64,000 bases of DNA from Anoxybacteroides rupiense (GTDB lineage Bacteria > Bacillota > Bacilli > Bacillales > Anoxybacillaceae). Below are positions 1 through 11,702 of the stretch, in pieces. A program made the translations under genes and the position numbers. The notes under the pieces were generated by a model, which was not told the origin of the DNA, did no database searches, and saw only the letters and a list, made by a program, of their open reading frames with translations. The stretch lies in NCBI RefSeq assembly GCF_014196195.1, contig NZ_JACIDF010000005.1:124001-188000 (forward strand), written 5' to 3'. The number at the start of each line of letters is the position of its first letter. Position 1 is the first letter of the stretch.

Positions 1-1
1 G

Positions 2-1327
2 TTTTTAGGTTCGGGATATACGATTCATGAAGCAGGTCCGGGCGGAGCCATTGTGGCTTATTTATTTGGTGGATTTGTGATGTATTTAACGATGCTTTGT
101 CTTGGGGAATTGGCCGTGTCTTTGCCTGATGCGGGCTCATATCAAACCTACGCCACAAAGTTTATATCTCCTTCTGCCGGTTATGTGATCGGCTGGCTTT
201 CTTGGTTGAATTGGTCGGTAACGGTCGGTTTAGAACTTTTAACCGTCAGCATTTTAATGAAACGATGGTTTCCAGATGTCCCTTCTTGGATTTGGTGCGT
301 CATTTTTGCTGTTGTTTTATTTTCCATTAATGCGTTATCATCAAGAAGCTTTGCCGAGGTCGAATTTTGGTTTTCCAGCATTAAAGTCCTTACCATTATT
401 GCCTTCATTTTATTAGGTGGAGCCGCTATGTTCGGCCTGCTTGAAATGAAAGGCGGTCAGGCGGCTCCGCTGTTTTCCAACTTCACAGATCATGGCGGAT
501 TATTTCCAAACGGTCTTGCAGCGATTTTGGTCACGATGATTGGTGTTAACTTCTCTTTCCAAGGAACAGAGCTTGTGGGTGTTGCGGCTGGGGAAAGTGA
601 AAACCCGGAAAAAACCGTGCCAAAGGCAATCAATAACACGGTTTGGCGAATTTTGCTTTTCTTTGTGTTGGCCATTTTTGTTTTAGCAGGGTTGTTCCCA
701 TGGGAAAAGGCAGGATTAGTGGAGAGCCCGTTTGTAGTTGTATTTGACAATATCGGAATCCCGTATGCTGCGGATATTGTCAATTTTGTCATTATTACGG
801 CTGTTTTATCTGTAGCGAACTCGGGCCTTTATGCTACTTCGCGTGTGCTTTGGTCCATGTCTCGCCAAGGAATGGTAAGTCCGATTTTCAGTAAGCTCTC
901 CAAAAATGGCGTCCCGATTAATGCGCTGATCGCAAGTATGTTAATTGGTTGCCTATCTTTGCTATGTGGTATTTTTGCTGAGGATACCGTTTATGTATGG
1001 TTGCTTTCAATTGCCGGATTTGGCGCTGTTACCGTATGGGCCTCTATCGCTCTATCAAATTATTTATCAAGAAGAGCATATTTAAAGCAGGGAGGCAATG
1101 TGGCTGATTTAAAATATCGGACACCGCTTTATCCGATTGTTCCTCTTTTGGCGTTTTCGTTAAATGTAGTCGTGATTATTAGCCTTGCTTTTATTCCGGA
1201 TCAGCGGTTGGCGCTTTATTGCGGGATTCCATTTATGGTGGCATGCTATATTTACTATCATCTTGTCGCTAAACACCGCACAGCTAAGCTACAATCATCG
1301 GTTCAGGTGAATATGGAGAAAATGTGA
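2..1327 (+). CDS. Amino-acid permease of the APC superfamily, 5' end outside the window
   Basis: Integral membrane amino-acid transporter, probably for a basic or neutral amino acid. The reading frame is open from base 2 and the first visible residues ([16 protein letters not shown]) match the first membrane segment of the AAT/LysP-type permease group, so only a short N-terminus is missing; 441 residues are visible. Many hydrophobic segments follow, and the [15 protein letters not shown] stretch is typical of this group. A rho-independent terminator follows directly, so it is probably transcribed separately from the nitric oxide synthase gene behind it. Which amino acid it carries cannot be told from the sequence; arginine supply to the synthase is only a guess from position. 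Confidence 0.85.
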   Translation, partial: FLGSGYTIHEAGPGGAIVAYLFGGFVMYLTMLCLGELAVSLPDAGSYQTYATKFISPSAGYVIGWLSWLNWSVTVGLELLTVSILMKRWFPDVPSWIWCVIFAVVLFSINALSSRSFAEVEFWFSSIKVLTIIAFILLGGAAMFGLLEMKGGQAAPLFSNFTDHGGLFPNGLAAILVTMIGVNFSFQGTELVGVAAGESENPEKTVPKAINNTVWRILLFFVLAIFVLAGLFPWEKAGLVESPFVVVFDNIGIPYAADIVNFVIITAVLSVANSGLYATSRVLWSMSRQGMVSPIFSKLSKNGVPINALIASMLIGCLSLLCGIFAEDTVYVWLLSIAGFGAVTVWASIALSNYLSRRAYLKQGGNVADLKYRTPLYPIVPLLAFSLNVVVIISLAFIPDQRLALYCGIPFMVACYIYYHLVAKHRTAKLQSSVQVNMEKM

Positions 1328-1335
1328 AAAGTGAA

Positions 1336-1365
1336 ATAGGGCTCCGGACATGGGCCCTATTTTTT
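1336..1365 (+). terminator. Rho-independent terminator after the permease
   Basis: ATAGGGC (1336-1342) pairs with GCCCTAT (1354-1360), with further G-C and G-T pairs inside, followed by a run of T. It lies at the start of the open frame that leads into the nitric oxide synthase, which argues that the synthase starts downstream of it. Confidence 0.75.
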
Positions 1366-1419
1366 GATACAATGACTTTGGACGAACAGATGAAAAAACA
1401 CAAGGAAATTGAGGGACGT

Positions 1420-2505
1420 ATGTTGCGCAATCAAGAACAGTTATGGAATGAAGCAGTGCAGTTTATTCGGTTGTGCTATCAGGAATTGGGAAAAAGCGAA
1501 GAAACAATCAGACAGCGTTTGCAGCAAATCCGCGATGAAATGGAGCAAACGGGCACTTATAGCCATACGTATGAAGAGCTGGAGCATGGTGCCAAAATGG
1601 CGTGGCGCAACAGCAATCGCTGCATCGGTCGCTTGTTTTGGCAGACGCTGCAGGTCATCGATGCTAGGCATGCCGAAACAGAAGAGGATGTGGCTGCCCA
1701 TTTATTGCACCATATTGAGTTTGCGACAAACAATGGAAAGATCCGGCCGACGATTACCGTCTTTAAACCGGATGGGACCGTTCGTATTTGGAATCATCAA
1801 TTAATCCGTTATGCCGGCTATGAGACAAAGGACGGAATCATTGGCGATTCTGCCTCGCTTACGTTGACAAAGGCGTGCCAACAGCTCGGTTGGGAAGGGG
1901 AACGCACCCATTTTGATATATTGCCGCTTGTTATTCAAGTTTCAGGAAAACAGCCGAAATGGTTCGAAATCCCAAAAGAGCTTGTGTTAGAAGTGCCGTT
2001 GGAGCATCCGAGCTTTTCATGGTTTCGGGATCTGCAGTTAAAATGGTATGCGGTGCCGATTATTTCTGATATGTGTCTGGAAATTGGCGGCATCCGTTAC
2101 ATGGCTGCGCCATTTAACGGATGGTATATGGAAACGGAAATCGGGGCGCGCAATTTAGCTGACGATTACCGTTACAATATGCTTCCAAAGATCGCTTCTT
2201 GCATGGGACTTGATATGAGTACAAATGCAACACTTTGGAAGGATAAAGCATTAATTGAATTAAACATGGCCGTGCTTTATTCTTATAAAAAAGCGGGTGT
2301 CAGTATGGTCGACCACCATACAGCCGCCCAGCAATTTAAATTGTTTGAGCAAAAAGAGCAGGAAGCGTGCCGCCATGTCACAGGGGATTGGACATGGCTG
2401 ATTCCTCCTGTTTCACCAGCGACAACGCACATTTTTCATAAAAACTATGACAATACGGTCGTTGTGCCGAATTTCTTTTATCAAAGCCGCCCGTATGAAT
2501 CATAA
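1420..2505 (+). CDS. nos: Nitric oxide synthase oxygenase (bacterial NOS)
   Basis: Haem enzyme that oxidises L-arginine to citrulline and nitric oxide. Bacterial forms lack the reductase domain and borrow electrons from cellular flavoproteins. About 361 residues, the normal length for Bacillus NOS. Visible motifs: the haem-thiolate region [15 protein letters not shown], the arginine-site segment [10 protein letters not shown] with [14 protein letters not shown], and [10 protein letters not shown] near the C-terminus. The frame is open from 1324, but that stretch contains the permease terminator. I chose ATG 1420, with GAGGG a few bases upstream; ATG 1390 is a reasonable alternative. In Bacillus, NO from this enzyme is linked to protection from oxidative stress and antibiotics. 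Confidence 0.93.
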   Translation: MLRNQEQLWNEAVQFIRLCYQELGKSEETIRQRLQQIRDEMEQTGTYSHTYEELEHGAKMAWRNSNRCIGRLFWQTLQVIDARHAETEEDVAAHLLHHIEFATNNGKIRPTITVFKPDGTVRIWNHQLIRYAGYETKDGIIGDSASLTLTKACQQLGWEGERTHFDILPLVIQVSGKQPKWFEIPKELVLEVPLEHPSFSWFRDLQLKWYAVPIISDMCLEIGGIRYMAAPFNGWYMETEIGARNLADDYRYNMLPKIASCMGLDMSTNATLWKDKALIELNMAVLYSYKKAGVSMVDHHTAAQQFKLFEQKEQEACRHVTGDWTWLIPPVSPATTHIFHKNYDNTVVVPNFFYQSRPYES

Positions 2506-2562
2506 ACGATGGATAAAGGAATATCCGCTGCCTGTCACTGCGCTGTTTATGGAGACAGGCGG

Positions 2563-3427
2563 TTATTTTCTTTTGATTGATAAAAACGAATAAATCGCCG
2601 AAAAATCTTCCTGAGCCCATCCATTTTGGCTGGCGAGGCCATAGATTTCTTTGGCGACATTCGTAAGCGGCAAAGAAATGTGATGCTCATAAGCGGCTTG
2701 GGCGATCAGCTGTAAATCCTTTTGCATATATGCAAGCGGGAATTCTGTTGCGAACTGGCGCTGAAGAATTTTTTCGCGTTTCCCGCTTAAAAAGGGGGCA
2801 GCGGTCGGACCGTTCAGAAGCGTGTTGACAACCGTTTCTGTCTCTAATCCAAGCGCTTCGCTAAGCGCAACAGCCTCCGCGAAAGCTGCCATTGAATGAG
2901 CGAGCATTAGATTCACGACAAGCTTCATGGCTGTTCCTTTGCCATTTTCTCCTTGATAATGGATCGCTTTCCCCATGACATTCAACCGGTTCCACTTTCT
3001 TAAGATCTTTCGGATCCCCGCCTACAAAAAAGACTAACTCTCCTTTTTCGGCCGGAATCACCGAGCCGGAGACAGGAGCATCTAAAAAGTGAATGCCTCG
3101 CTTTCTGGCCTCTTCTGCCATTTGGCGCGTAAAGGACGGATCCACCGTGCTGCAGTCCACCCACAGCTTTTCTGGCGATAAATGATGCAAAAAGCCGTTT
3201 TCCCCAAAAGCAGCGGCTTCAACCGCTTTTGGATGGGCAAGCATCGTAAAGAGTACATCGGCTTGTTCAGCGGCTTCTTTCGGCGAATTGGCCCACTTTG
3301 CTCCTGCTTCTAACAGCGGAGCGGCTTTTTCTTTTGTGCGGTTATGGACGATAAGCTCATACCCGCTTTCAAGTAAATTTCTTGCCATACGGCTTCCCAT
3401 AAGTCCTAGACCAATGAATCCGATCAT
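2563..3427 (-). pseudogene. 3-hydroxyisobutyrate dehydrogenase-family oxidoreductase, frameshifted
   Basis: NAD(P)-dependent beta-hydroxyacid dehydrogenase. The N-terminal part starts at ATG 3427 behind AAAGGGG and carries the Rossmann motif GFIGLGLMGSRMARNL and the substrate motif DAPVSGSVIPAEKG. The C-terminal part, with GKGTAMKLVVNLMLAHSMAAFAEA (catalytic lysine region), is in another frame. The frames cross near 2985-2992, where EPV should run into LNVMG; the family alignment fits a loss of two bases or a gain of one. No other damage is visible. It is either a recent pseudogene or a sequencing error. The substrate (hydroxyisobutyrate, tartronate semialdehyde or other) cannot be assigned. 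Confidence 0.8.
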
Positions 3428-4017
3428 TGTTAATCCCCTTTCCTTTTTTGAACGCTTCCCACCTACACTTTGCCGAGAAGGGGGGTAGGTATTCCCGCCC
3501 ATGGAAAAGGAGGGAGGCGTTTTCCCCTGTTTCATGGGATAATATTGGCTCTTTTTTTTCGTGATTTTACCACTTTTGTTTCGTGTGATTCAAGGGAAAC
3601 GCCAGCGCTGAAGTGGAATGCGAAGTCAGAGTTGATAACAGGAGCAATCAATCGCTGTGATTTTGCAAAGAGGGAGAAATAGATAGCTAGGGGAGGGCTG
3701 CCTCCATTTTTGCGCACTGAAAAGCAGGCTCTTGCTGATTTCTGTCACATGGAGCAAGCAGATCCGCTACGAGGAAAATATTCAGCATGCGATAGTCCTA
3801 GAGAAATGCCCAATGCTTCATGAGACGAAATGGAATAAGTGAAGAATCAAATAGTCGTTGTTCGTTATATTTATAAAATAATAAGAGCGAATATATAATT
3901 TATATGTCTTAATATGTCGGTTTTTAAAAGTATACTATAATAAAAATTATCTTTCGTTTTGTAGAAAAGGAATGATATAATATTTATGAATTGACTGAAA
4001 ATTCGGAGGGAACAAAG
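3428..4017. other. Non-coding stretch between dehydrogenase and chemoreceptor
   Basis: Holds one copy of the dispersed hairpin repeat (see 3449-3490) just upstream of the dehydrogenase ribosome site, and a possible -10 box TATAAT at 3936-3941 in an AT-rich stretch in front of the chemoreceptor gene. I see no convincing gene here; short open frames lack ribosome sites and family resemblance. Confidence 0.5.
3449..3490 (-). repeat. Dispersed hairpin repeat, copy A
   Basis: On the minus strand it reads CTTCTCGGCAAAGTGTAGG followed by TGGGAAGCGTTCA. This matches the 3' half of the other copies (loop plus GTAGGTGGGA arm) and ends in TTCAA. It lies directly upstream of the dehydrogenase start. Confidence 0.5.
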
Positions 4018-5271
4018 GTGTCACTATCAAGCTATATTATTCGCACTCTGATGGTTGTCATTCCTGGAGTGGTACTAATTGCTCTAGCGGTATGCTTAGG
4101 AAACGGGATCAGCGGTTCCGCTTTTGGATGGACCATAGCAGGGACGGCATTATTTGGCATTGTTCTAGGTATTTTGTCAGCTACTTTGAATTATCGTCGT
4201 TTTGTTGCACCGATTGCGATCATTAATGACTATTTAGAAAAAATGACGGAAGGCGATTTATCTGTGCGAGTTCCTGTGGAGAGTGTCAAAGAACTGAGGC
4301 CGATCGCTCTTTGCATGAACGAAATGGCCAAAACATGGGGTGAGGTCATGGCGCATATGAAGCGCCATTCAGATGAGATGACGTTATTTGCCGAGCAGCT
4401 TTCCCATAATACGGAGCAAACAACAAAAGCGACGGAACAAATTGCAACAACCATGGAAAACATCGTATCTCACTCAGACCAACAAGCCAAGATGACAAAA
4501 GAAACGTCTTATTCCATGAATGAAATTTCCAGTTCCTTACTGCAAGTCGCTGCGAATACAGAACAGGTGACCACGAATGCAGGTGAAATGTTGATGAAAG
4601 CGGCAGCAGGAAAACAATCGATTGAAAAAATGGAAGAGCAAATGCGTTTTATTCATGAGCATGTCCAATTGCTCGGTCAAATCATTAAAGGATTAGGAGA
4701 ACGTTCTACTGAAATCGGCCAAATCACGCAAGTCATCACAGGGATTTCTTCACAAACCAACTTGCTCGCATTAAATGCGGCAATCGAGGCAGCGCGGGCG
4801 GGAGAGCAAGGGAAGGGATTTGCCGTTGTCGCTGATGAAGTGAGAAAGCTGGCGGAGCAATCGGCACAATCCGCCCAGCAAATTACAAAATTAATTGATG
4901 ACATTCAACAAGAAACCGATAAAGCCATTGGGTCAATGGATGTTGTTGCCGATGAAGTTTCTCAAGGGCTTCATGTCGTTCAAACAGCCGGACTTTCTTT
5001 TGAACAAATCCGGCAATCTATTAACGGGGTCAATGAACAAATTGAAGGAGTTTCAGTCGTGATTCGCCAAATGACGCAAAGCGCCCAGAACGTTGCTTCA
5101 GCCATTGAACATATGGCAGAAATCGTGGAGCAATCGTCAGCGGGCTCTAGCCATATTTCAGCAGCGACCCAAGAACAGATGGCTTCTATGGAAGAAATCG
5201 CTTCTTCTGCTTCTGCGCTGAATGAAATGGCTGGAGAAATGCAGAATCTATTAGGGAAATTTCGGGTATAG
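4018..5271 (+). CDS. Methyl-accepting chemotaxis protein without a large sensor domain
   Basis: Membrane-bound chemoreceptor that would signal to CheA/CheW. 417 residues. Two hydrophobic segments at about residues 7-27 and 35-54 are separated by only a short loop, so there is no sizeable extracellular ligand domain. A HAMP-like linker follows (about 55-110), then a long coiled coil whose hairpin tip contains [21 protein letters not shown] and the following [16 protein letters not shown] 4018 is preferred because GGAGGG lies 8 bases upstream; an upstream TTG at 3991 has no such site. It may sense energy state or membrane conditions rather than an outside ligand, but that is inference. Confidence 0.88.
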   Translation: MSLSSYIIRTLMVVIPGVVLIALAVCLGNGISGSAFGWTIAGTALFGIVLGILSATLNYRRFVAPIAIINDYLEKMTEGDLSVRVPVESVKELRPIALCMNEMAKTWGEVMAHMKRHSDEMTLFAEQLSHNTEQTTKATEQIATTMENIVSHSDQQAKMTKETSYSMNEISSSLLQVAANTEQVTTNAGEMLMKAAAGKQSIEKMEEQMRFIHEHVQLLGQIIKGLGERSTEIGQITQVITGISSQTNLLALNAAIEAARAGEQGKGFAVVADEVRKLAEQSAQSAQQITKLIDDIQQETDKAIGSMDVVADEVSQGLHVVQTAGLSFEQIRQSINGVNEQIEGVSVVIRQMTQSAQNVASAIEHMAEIVEQSSAGSSHISAATQEQMASMEEIASSASALNEMAGEMQNLLGKFRV

Positions 5272-5289
5272 GAAAACATAAGAAAAATG

Positions 5290-5318
5290 TTTACATAAAT
5301 GAATAAATATGCTAAAAT
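5290..5318 (+). promoter_or_regulatory. Sigma-A type promoter for the thiC leader
   Basis: TTTACA (5290-5295) and TAAAAT (5313-5318) are spaced by exactly 17 bases, about 25 bases upstream of the TPP riboswitch. Confidence 0.7.
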
Positions 5319-5341
5319 TTCTCTAAAAGTAAATAATGGAT

Positions 5342-7322
<1,981 letters not shown>

Positions 7323-7402
7323 TCAAGCTCAATAGGGACATGGATTTGTCTTGCTGACGGATCACGCGGTGCGTATGAAGAGGAGCATCTGGTTCATTCA
7401 CA

Positions 7403-7445
7403 GAAAAGCCTTTCCCGGCCAATATGGCGGGAAAGGCTAAAAAGT
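7403..7445. terminator. Hairpin between convergent thiC and the molybdenum hydroxylase operon
   Basis: AGCCTTTCCCG (7407-7417) pairs with CGGGAAAGGCT (7428-7438). The T-run is short on the minus strand and absent on the plus strand, so termination would be weak or need other factors. Confidence 0.45.
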
Positions 7446-7447
7446 AA

Positions 7448-7927
7448 TCAGTCTTTGCTTGCTTGCTTTTCTGCGAGCACAGATTTGACCGCCTGCTCAA
7501 TTTCAAAGTAGCTGGTGCAACGACAAACATTGGATTCAAGCCACTTTTCAATGATTGGTTCCGAGGCGTTCGGCGTGCTTTCAACAAGAGCATGGGCGTT
7601 CATAATAAACCCGGGCGTGCAATATCCGCATTGAAAGGCGAAATGCTCGACAAATGCTCGTTGGATGGGGGCATCGCGCAATCCCTCAATGGTTGTAACG
7701 GATTTTCCAATGGCTTCAATGGCTAGTATCATACACGATTTAATCGGCGTTTTATCCATCAATACGGTGCATGCACCGCAATCGCCGTTTAAACAACCCG
7801 GCTTGGCGCCTGTCAAACCAAGGTGATTGCGAAGAACAAAAAGAAGCGTATCCGCTTGTCTGGCTATCACGGAGTATTTCTCTCCATTGACAGTAAGCGG
7901 TATTTCACATTTGGATGATGAACTCAT
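7448..7927 (-). CDS. pucE: Molybdenum hydroxylase 2Fe-2S subunit (PucE/XdhC-type small subunit)
   Basis: Iron-sulfur subunit of a three-subunit molybdenum hydroxylase, carrying electrons from the molybdenum site to FAD. 159 residues, normal length. The plant-type 2Fe-2S ligands are in GCLNGDCGACTVL and the second cluster ligands in QCGYCTPGF and NVCRCTSY. It is the last gene of a five-gene operon; its ATG overlaps the stop of the FAD subunit. B. subtilis numbering (puc) is used by analogy; the substrate has not been shown. Confidence 0.9.
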   Translation of the reverse strand: MSSSSKCEIPLTVNGEKYSVIARQADTLLFVLRNHLGLTGAKPGCLNGDCGACTVLMDKTPIKSCMILAIEAIGKSVTTIEGLRDAPIQRAFVEHFAFQCGYCTPGFIMNAHALVESTPNASEPIIEKWLESNVCRCTSYFEIEQAVKSVLAEKQASKD

Positions 7928-8763
7928 CTTTCGGCCTCCTCCAGTTCAGTAAGAATGTCCCAAAGCGTATTTTTTAACACAAATAAACGATATTCCGCTG
8001 AACCTTCGATATCATCCAAAATCGGTTCGGGCAATTGCTGTAACGCATAGTCGATTCGTGCGTCGATCGGAAGATGGCGGGCATTTAACATCTCTTCTAC
8101 TTTTGGCGAACGAAATGGAAATGGACAGACGCCGCTAAAAGCAGTGCGGAGTTCATTTCCTTTTTTTAAAGCGGAAACGGTGACGAGCGGGTAGCCAACC
8201 TTGCCCTGTTTTCGGCGTTTCATATGGACATGGGGCATCGTTAAATATGCCGCATTCATTTTGACTTGCACAAGAAACTCCCCAGGCTGCAGTTGGATGC
8301 TTTGCTGGAAGACTTCATGAATCGGTCTTTGCTGAACCCCCGATTTTCCAGCAATCACAATATCACTGTCTACAAGTAAAAGAGGCAGTACGGTTTCACG
8401 GTAAAAAATTTGGCCGCAAATGTTGCCTCCAAGCGTAATCTGATTGCGCGCCGTGCGATCTGCAATTTCACTTGCCGCCTTGGCTAATAGCGGAAATGCG
8501 TTTGTTTCCTCAATAGCGGTAAGAGTAAGAGCGGTGCCGAGTACTAATTGATTTTGTGAAATGTCAAATGACTGGCATTCTGGAATGTGCTTGATATCAA
8601 TAACGGCATCTGCAAATACAAGATTTAGGCGCGAGAGGGTAATGATTTCTGTTCCTCCGCTATAATAGATGGGCGTTTTTCCTTGACGCTGAAGCGATGC
8701 AAATAACTGAACGGCCTCTTCGATTGATGATGGACGATGGTATGTGAAATCAAATGAAACCAT
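7924..8763 (-). CDS. pucC: Molybdenum hydroxylase FAD-binding subunit (PucC-type)
   Basis: FAD subunit of the xanthine dehydrogenase-like complex, passing electrons to NAD or another acceptor. 279 residues. The FAD-site motifs YYSGGTEI and TLGGNICG are visible. ATG 8763 is chosen because AAGGGG lies upstream, and it sits right at the end of the large subunit gene; the longer open frame would overlap that gene by about 150 bases. Gene order here is A-B-D-C-E rather than the B. subtilis A-B-C-D-E. Confidence 0.88.
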   Translation of the reverse strand: MVSFDFTYHRPSSIEEAVQLFASLQRQGKTPIYYSGGTEIITLSRLNLVFADAVIDIKHIPECQSFDISQNQLVLGTALTLTAIEETNAFPLLAKAASEIADRTARNQITLGGNICGQIFYRETVLPLLLVDSDIVIAGKSGVQQRPIHEVFQQSIQLQPGEFLVQVKMNAAYLTMPHVHMKRRKQGKVGYPLVTVSALKKGNELRTAFSGVCPFPFRSPKVEEMLNARHLPIDARIDYALQQLPEPILDDIEGSAEYRLFVLKNTLWDILTELEEAER

Positions 8764-8764
8764 A

Positions 8765-11074
8765 TTATTTCCCCTTTTGCGCTCGCCAAATTTGTTCAGG
8801 GAACAGCGGCAATTTGTTAAGAGGAACGCCAGCAGCGATTGATAAGGCATTGGCCAGTGCTGCAGGAATGCCGATGAGACCGTGCTCTCCAGCACCTCGT
8901 GCTCCATAAGGCGCATCTATTTGAGGTGTTTTGATAAAATCGGCTATATATTCTGGATGCTCGCCAAAGCGGATTGGCTGATAGGTCCGTATCTGTGGAT
9001 TTAATACGCGCTCATATCGGTCAAATAAAAAGGTTTCGCGGCTGGCAAAGCTCAGCCCCATGCTCATTGCCCCGATGATCTGTCCGATCGCTGCTTTCCA
9101 ATTGAGCACCTCCCCGACATCAACGACCGATACGGCTTTAAGAATTTGATAGGTGCAATCGCGTTTATCGAATTCAATTTCTACTGCATGGGCACATACC
9201 GTCCACTCTGGGCCGGGCTTCCCTGCTCCTGTTTCCTTATCAAGAGGAGTTAAATGACGCAACGTGTAATTGCCGCGTCCAATAATTTGTCCGCCAATCG
9301 CGTTTCCGTTCGGATATTTATAGCCATAAGCAATATCTTTGATCGGAATAAAAATAGCAGGATCATCGCGTACAAATACTTTGCCGTAGCCGACTTCTAA
9401 ATCTTCGATGGGGGAGCGGAGCACACAAGCAGCGATCGCTTTTAACTGCCGAATGGCATCTTCGGCTGCATTTAACACAGCTCGCCCCCCCATAAATGTG
9501 CCGCGACTGGCGACTGTTTTCCAATGCTCTGGTGTGCTTTGCGTGTCGATATCCATTTTTACGTGAATATCATCAATGTCCATTTTTAGCTTTCCAGCAA
9601 GAATTTGGGCGAGAACCGTTTTAGAGCCTGTGCCGATTTCGACAACGCCGGACATGAGATTAACGCTTCCATCAGGGTTGAAAGTTACAATCGCACCGGA
9701 GCTGGCCTCGGTGTCAATCGTGGATGTTTTCCAAGAGCAGCTCACACCCTTGGCGCGAACAGTGCGGGCATTTAGTTCGATTCGCTGCCATTGATCCCAC
9801 TGAATGAGCTCGCGCAGCCGTTTGATGCAAGCGGGCAAATTGCCGACATTGCTTCGATTAAGAAGGACGCGGGTCGGAGTCGTATGGCCGGGCAAAATCG
9901 CATTTTTCAGCCGCAGCTCGAGCTTATCCATGCCCAGCTTTTCAGCTAATATATCCATGGCCCGTTCAATGGCAAAGGCTTGTTCACAGTGGCCAAAGCT
10001 ACGAAAAGGCGAGGCGTATGGATGGTTCGTATAGATACAGAGCGAATCGCACCATACATTTTCAATGCGATAGGGCCCTGTGCAATCTACTGCGGCAGCA
10101 CGAGTGACATCAATCGCTTTATCAGAGTAGGCTCCTCCGTCAAATAAAAACAATATTTCAGCCGCCTTTATCATTCCATCCTTTGTACAACCGAGCTTGA
10201 CAGTCGCCTCCATTCCGATGTGCACGGGCGATGTAATCATGTCCTGTTCCCTTGTATTCCAAACGCTGACTTTACGGCCTCTCACTGCTTTAGAGGCTAA
10301 ATAAGCGAGCAGTTCTAATTGAACGGGTGCCTTTCCTCCGTAACCCCCGCCGACCAAAGGCGTATGCACAACCACTTTTCCGACATCTTCGCCAAAATAA
10401 GTACTGATTAGTTTTTTGATCATAAATGGCGACTGGGTAGAGGCGGTGATCTCAATCCTTCCGTCCGGAAAAATTTCGGCTGTTGCACATCTTGTTTCCA
10501 TCGCTAAATGATCTGAGGGGGAAAATGCGACGCTGGTCTCAATCACGACTTCGCTTTCGCTCCAGCCTTTTTCCATATTGCCTTTGCGAATTTTGGTGCG
10601 GTGGGCGATATTCGTATTCGGTTCAGGATAAGTGTGATCATTTTTTTCATAGCTTCCTAGATTTTCATGAATCAACGGGGCGTCAGCTTGTAATGCGGCA
10701 CGTGGCGAACCGACCGTTGGGAGCGGTTCGTATACGATTTGAACCAGATTGGCTCCCTTCTCTGCTTGTATAGGGGTATCGGCGACTACGATCGCCACTA
10801 CTTCACCATGATAACGCACTTTATCAAAAGCGATTGGCGGCCGGTCTCGTAAATCCTCTCCTGTCAGAGGAAGTCCTTTTCCTGTCACGACAGCGCGTAC
10901 TCCTGGAACGGAGAGCGCTTTTTCGAAGTGAATTTCGTGAATAAGAGCGTGAGCATAAGGGCTTGTAACAAGATGGGCGTGCAGCATGCCTTGCTGCAGC
11001 TTATCATGAGTATATTTGGCCCGCCCAGTTACTTTATCCCAAGCCTCTTTGCGAATGACGCTCTTTCCAATCAT
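8765..11074 (-). CDS. pucD: Molybdopterin-binding large subunit, xanthine dehydrogenase-like
   Basis: Catalytic molybdenum subunit that hydroxylates a carbon centre, probably in a purine. 769 residues. Visible features: the N-terminal aldehyde-oxidase hammerhead fold, GGGYGGKAP, FRSFGHCEQAFAIE near the substrate pocket and the C-terminal GARGAGEHGLIG, where the glutamate is the usual catalytic base. ATG 11074 follows AAGGAGGG. Its first 41 bases overlap the preceding mobA-like gene. The pocket motif FRSFGH differs from the FRGFG of well-studied xanthine dehydrogenases, so a different purine or N-heterocycle remains possible. Confidence 0.85.
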   Translation of the reverse strand: MIGKSVIRKEAWDKVTGRAKYTHDKLQQGMLHAHLVTSPYAHALIHEIHFEKALSVPGVRAVVTGKGLPLTGEDLRDRPPIAFDKVRYHGEVVAIVVADTPIQAEKGANLVQIVYEPLPTVGSPRAALQADAPLIHENLGSYEKNDHTYPEPNTNIAHRTKIRKGNMEKGWSESEVVIETSVAFSPSDHLAMETRCATAEIFPDGRIEITASTQSPFMIKKLISTYFGEDVGKVVVHTPLVGGGYGGKAPVQLELLAYLASKAVRGRKVSVWNTREQDMITSPVHIGMEATVKLGCTKDGMIKAAEILFLFDGGAYSDKAIDVTRAAAVDCTGPYRIENVWCDSLCIYTNHPYASPFRSFGHCEQAFAIERAMDILAEKLGMDKLELRLKNAILPGHTTPTRVLLNRSNVGNLPACIKRLRELIQWDQWQRIELNARTVRAKGVSCSWKTSTIDTEASSGAIVTFNPDGSVNLMSGVVEIGTGSKTVLAQILAGKLKMDIDDIHVKMDIDTQSTPEHWKTVASRGTFMGGRAVLNAAEDAIRQLKAIAACVLRSPIEDLEVGYGKVFVRDDPAIFIPIKDIAYGYKYPNGNAIGGQIIGRGNYTLRHLTPLDKETGAGKPGPEWTVCAHAVEIEFDKRDCTYQILKAVSVVDVGEVLNWKAAIGQIIGAMSMGLSFASRETFLFDRYERVLNPQIRTYQPIRFGEHPEYIADFIKTPQIDAPYGARGAGEHGLIGIPAALANALSIAAGVPLNKLPLFPEQIWRAQKGK

Positions 11075-11702
11075 GATAAACCCTCCTTTTTTGATTCCAG
11101 CGCCTGATCGCTGTTTCATAGTCTACGAATGTATCAATATCGAAAAACAAGTCCATGTCATTGGCTGTTAGTAACCTTCCATTCCAGTGGCTATTCTTGC
11201 GAAACAGCTGGCGTGCTCCCTCGTCACCATAAATGTCGAGCAGTTCAGAGAATAAAGCAGCGCTAAAGAGAATGGGCGGAGAAGGCCTCGATTTGGATGA
11301 AAAAGCGACATAATCGGTGCGATGTTGGCAATAAGCGTTGATAAGATCATTAATCATAGCAGCTGTAATAAATGGTTGATCGGCCAGCACTACCACGGCT
11401 GCTTCAGCATGAAGCTTGATAGCAAGATGGAGTCCGCATCGCAATGAATGGGCGAATCCCCAATCAGAAGCGCAACGAATGATGATGCATTTTTCATGAT
11501 GACGTAATTCATGTAGCATCCAGTCAAGTGGATCCTCCATAGGTACAACCACAAAAATGTGAGAAAGGGAAGACAAAACGGCTGCTTGTAAGGCAGTGGA
11601 TCCGAGAGAATAGTCAGCAAATGGAAGCAATCGTTTATCGGTTCCCATTCTTGCACTTTTTCCAGCGGCTAAGTAAATCCCGACGGTTCGAGGAGCTTTC
11701 AT
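11034..11702 (-). CDS. pucB: MobA-like nucleotidyltransferase for molybdenum cofactor (PucB/MocA type)
   Basis: Likely transfers CMP or GMP to molybdopterin, or otherwise prepares cofactor for the neighbouring hydroxylase. 222 residues. The N-terminal nucleotide-binding motif YLAAGKSARMGTDKRLLPF is intact, and the ADQPF motif with its metal-binding aspartate is present. ATG 11702 overlaps the XdhC-family stop as ATGA. The 3' end runs 41 bases into the large subunit gene, so the two are probably translationally coupled. Confidence 0.85.
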   Translation of the reverse strand: MKAPRTVGIYLAAGKSARMGTDKRLLPFADYSLGSTALQAAVLSSLSHIFVVVPMEDPLDWMLHELRHHEKCIIIRCASDWGFAHSLRCGLHLAIKLHAEAAVVVLADQPFITAAMINDLINAYCQHRTDYVAFSSKSRPSPPILFSAALFSELLDIYGDEGARQLFRKNSHWNGRLLTANDMDLFFDIDTFVDYETAIRRWNQKRRVYHDWKERHSQRGLG

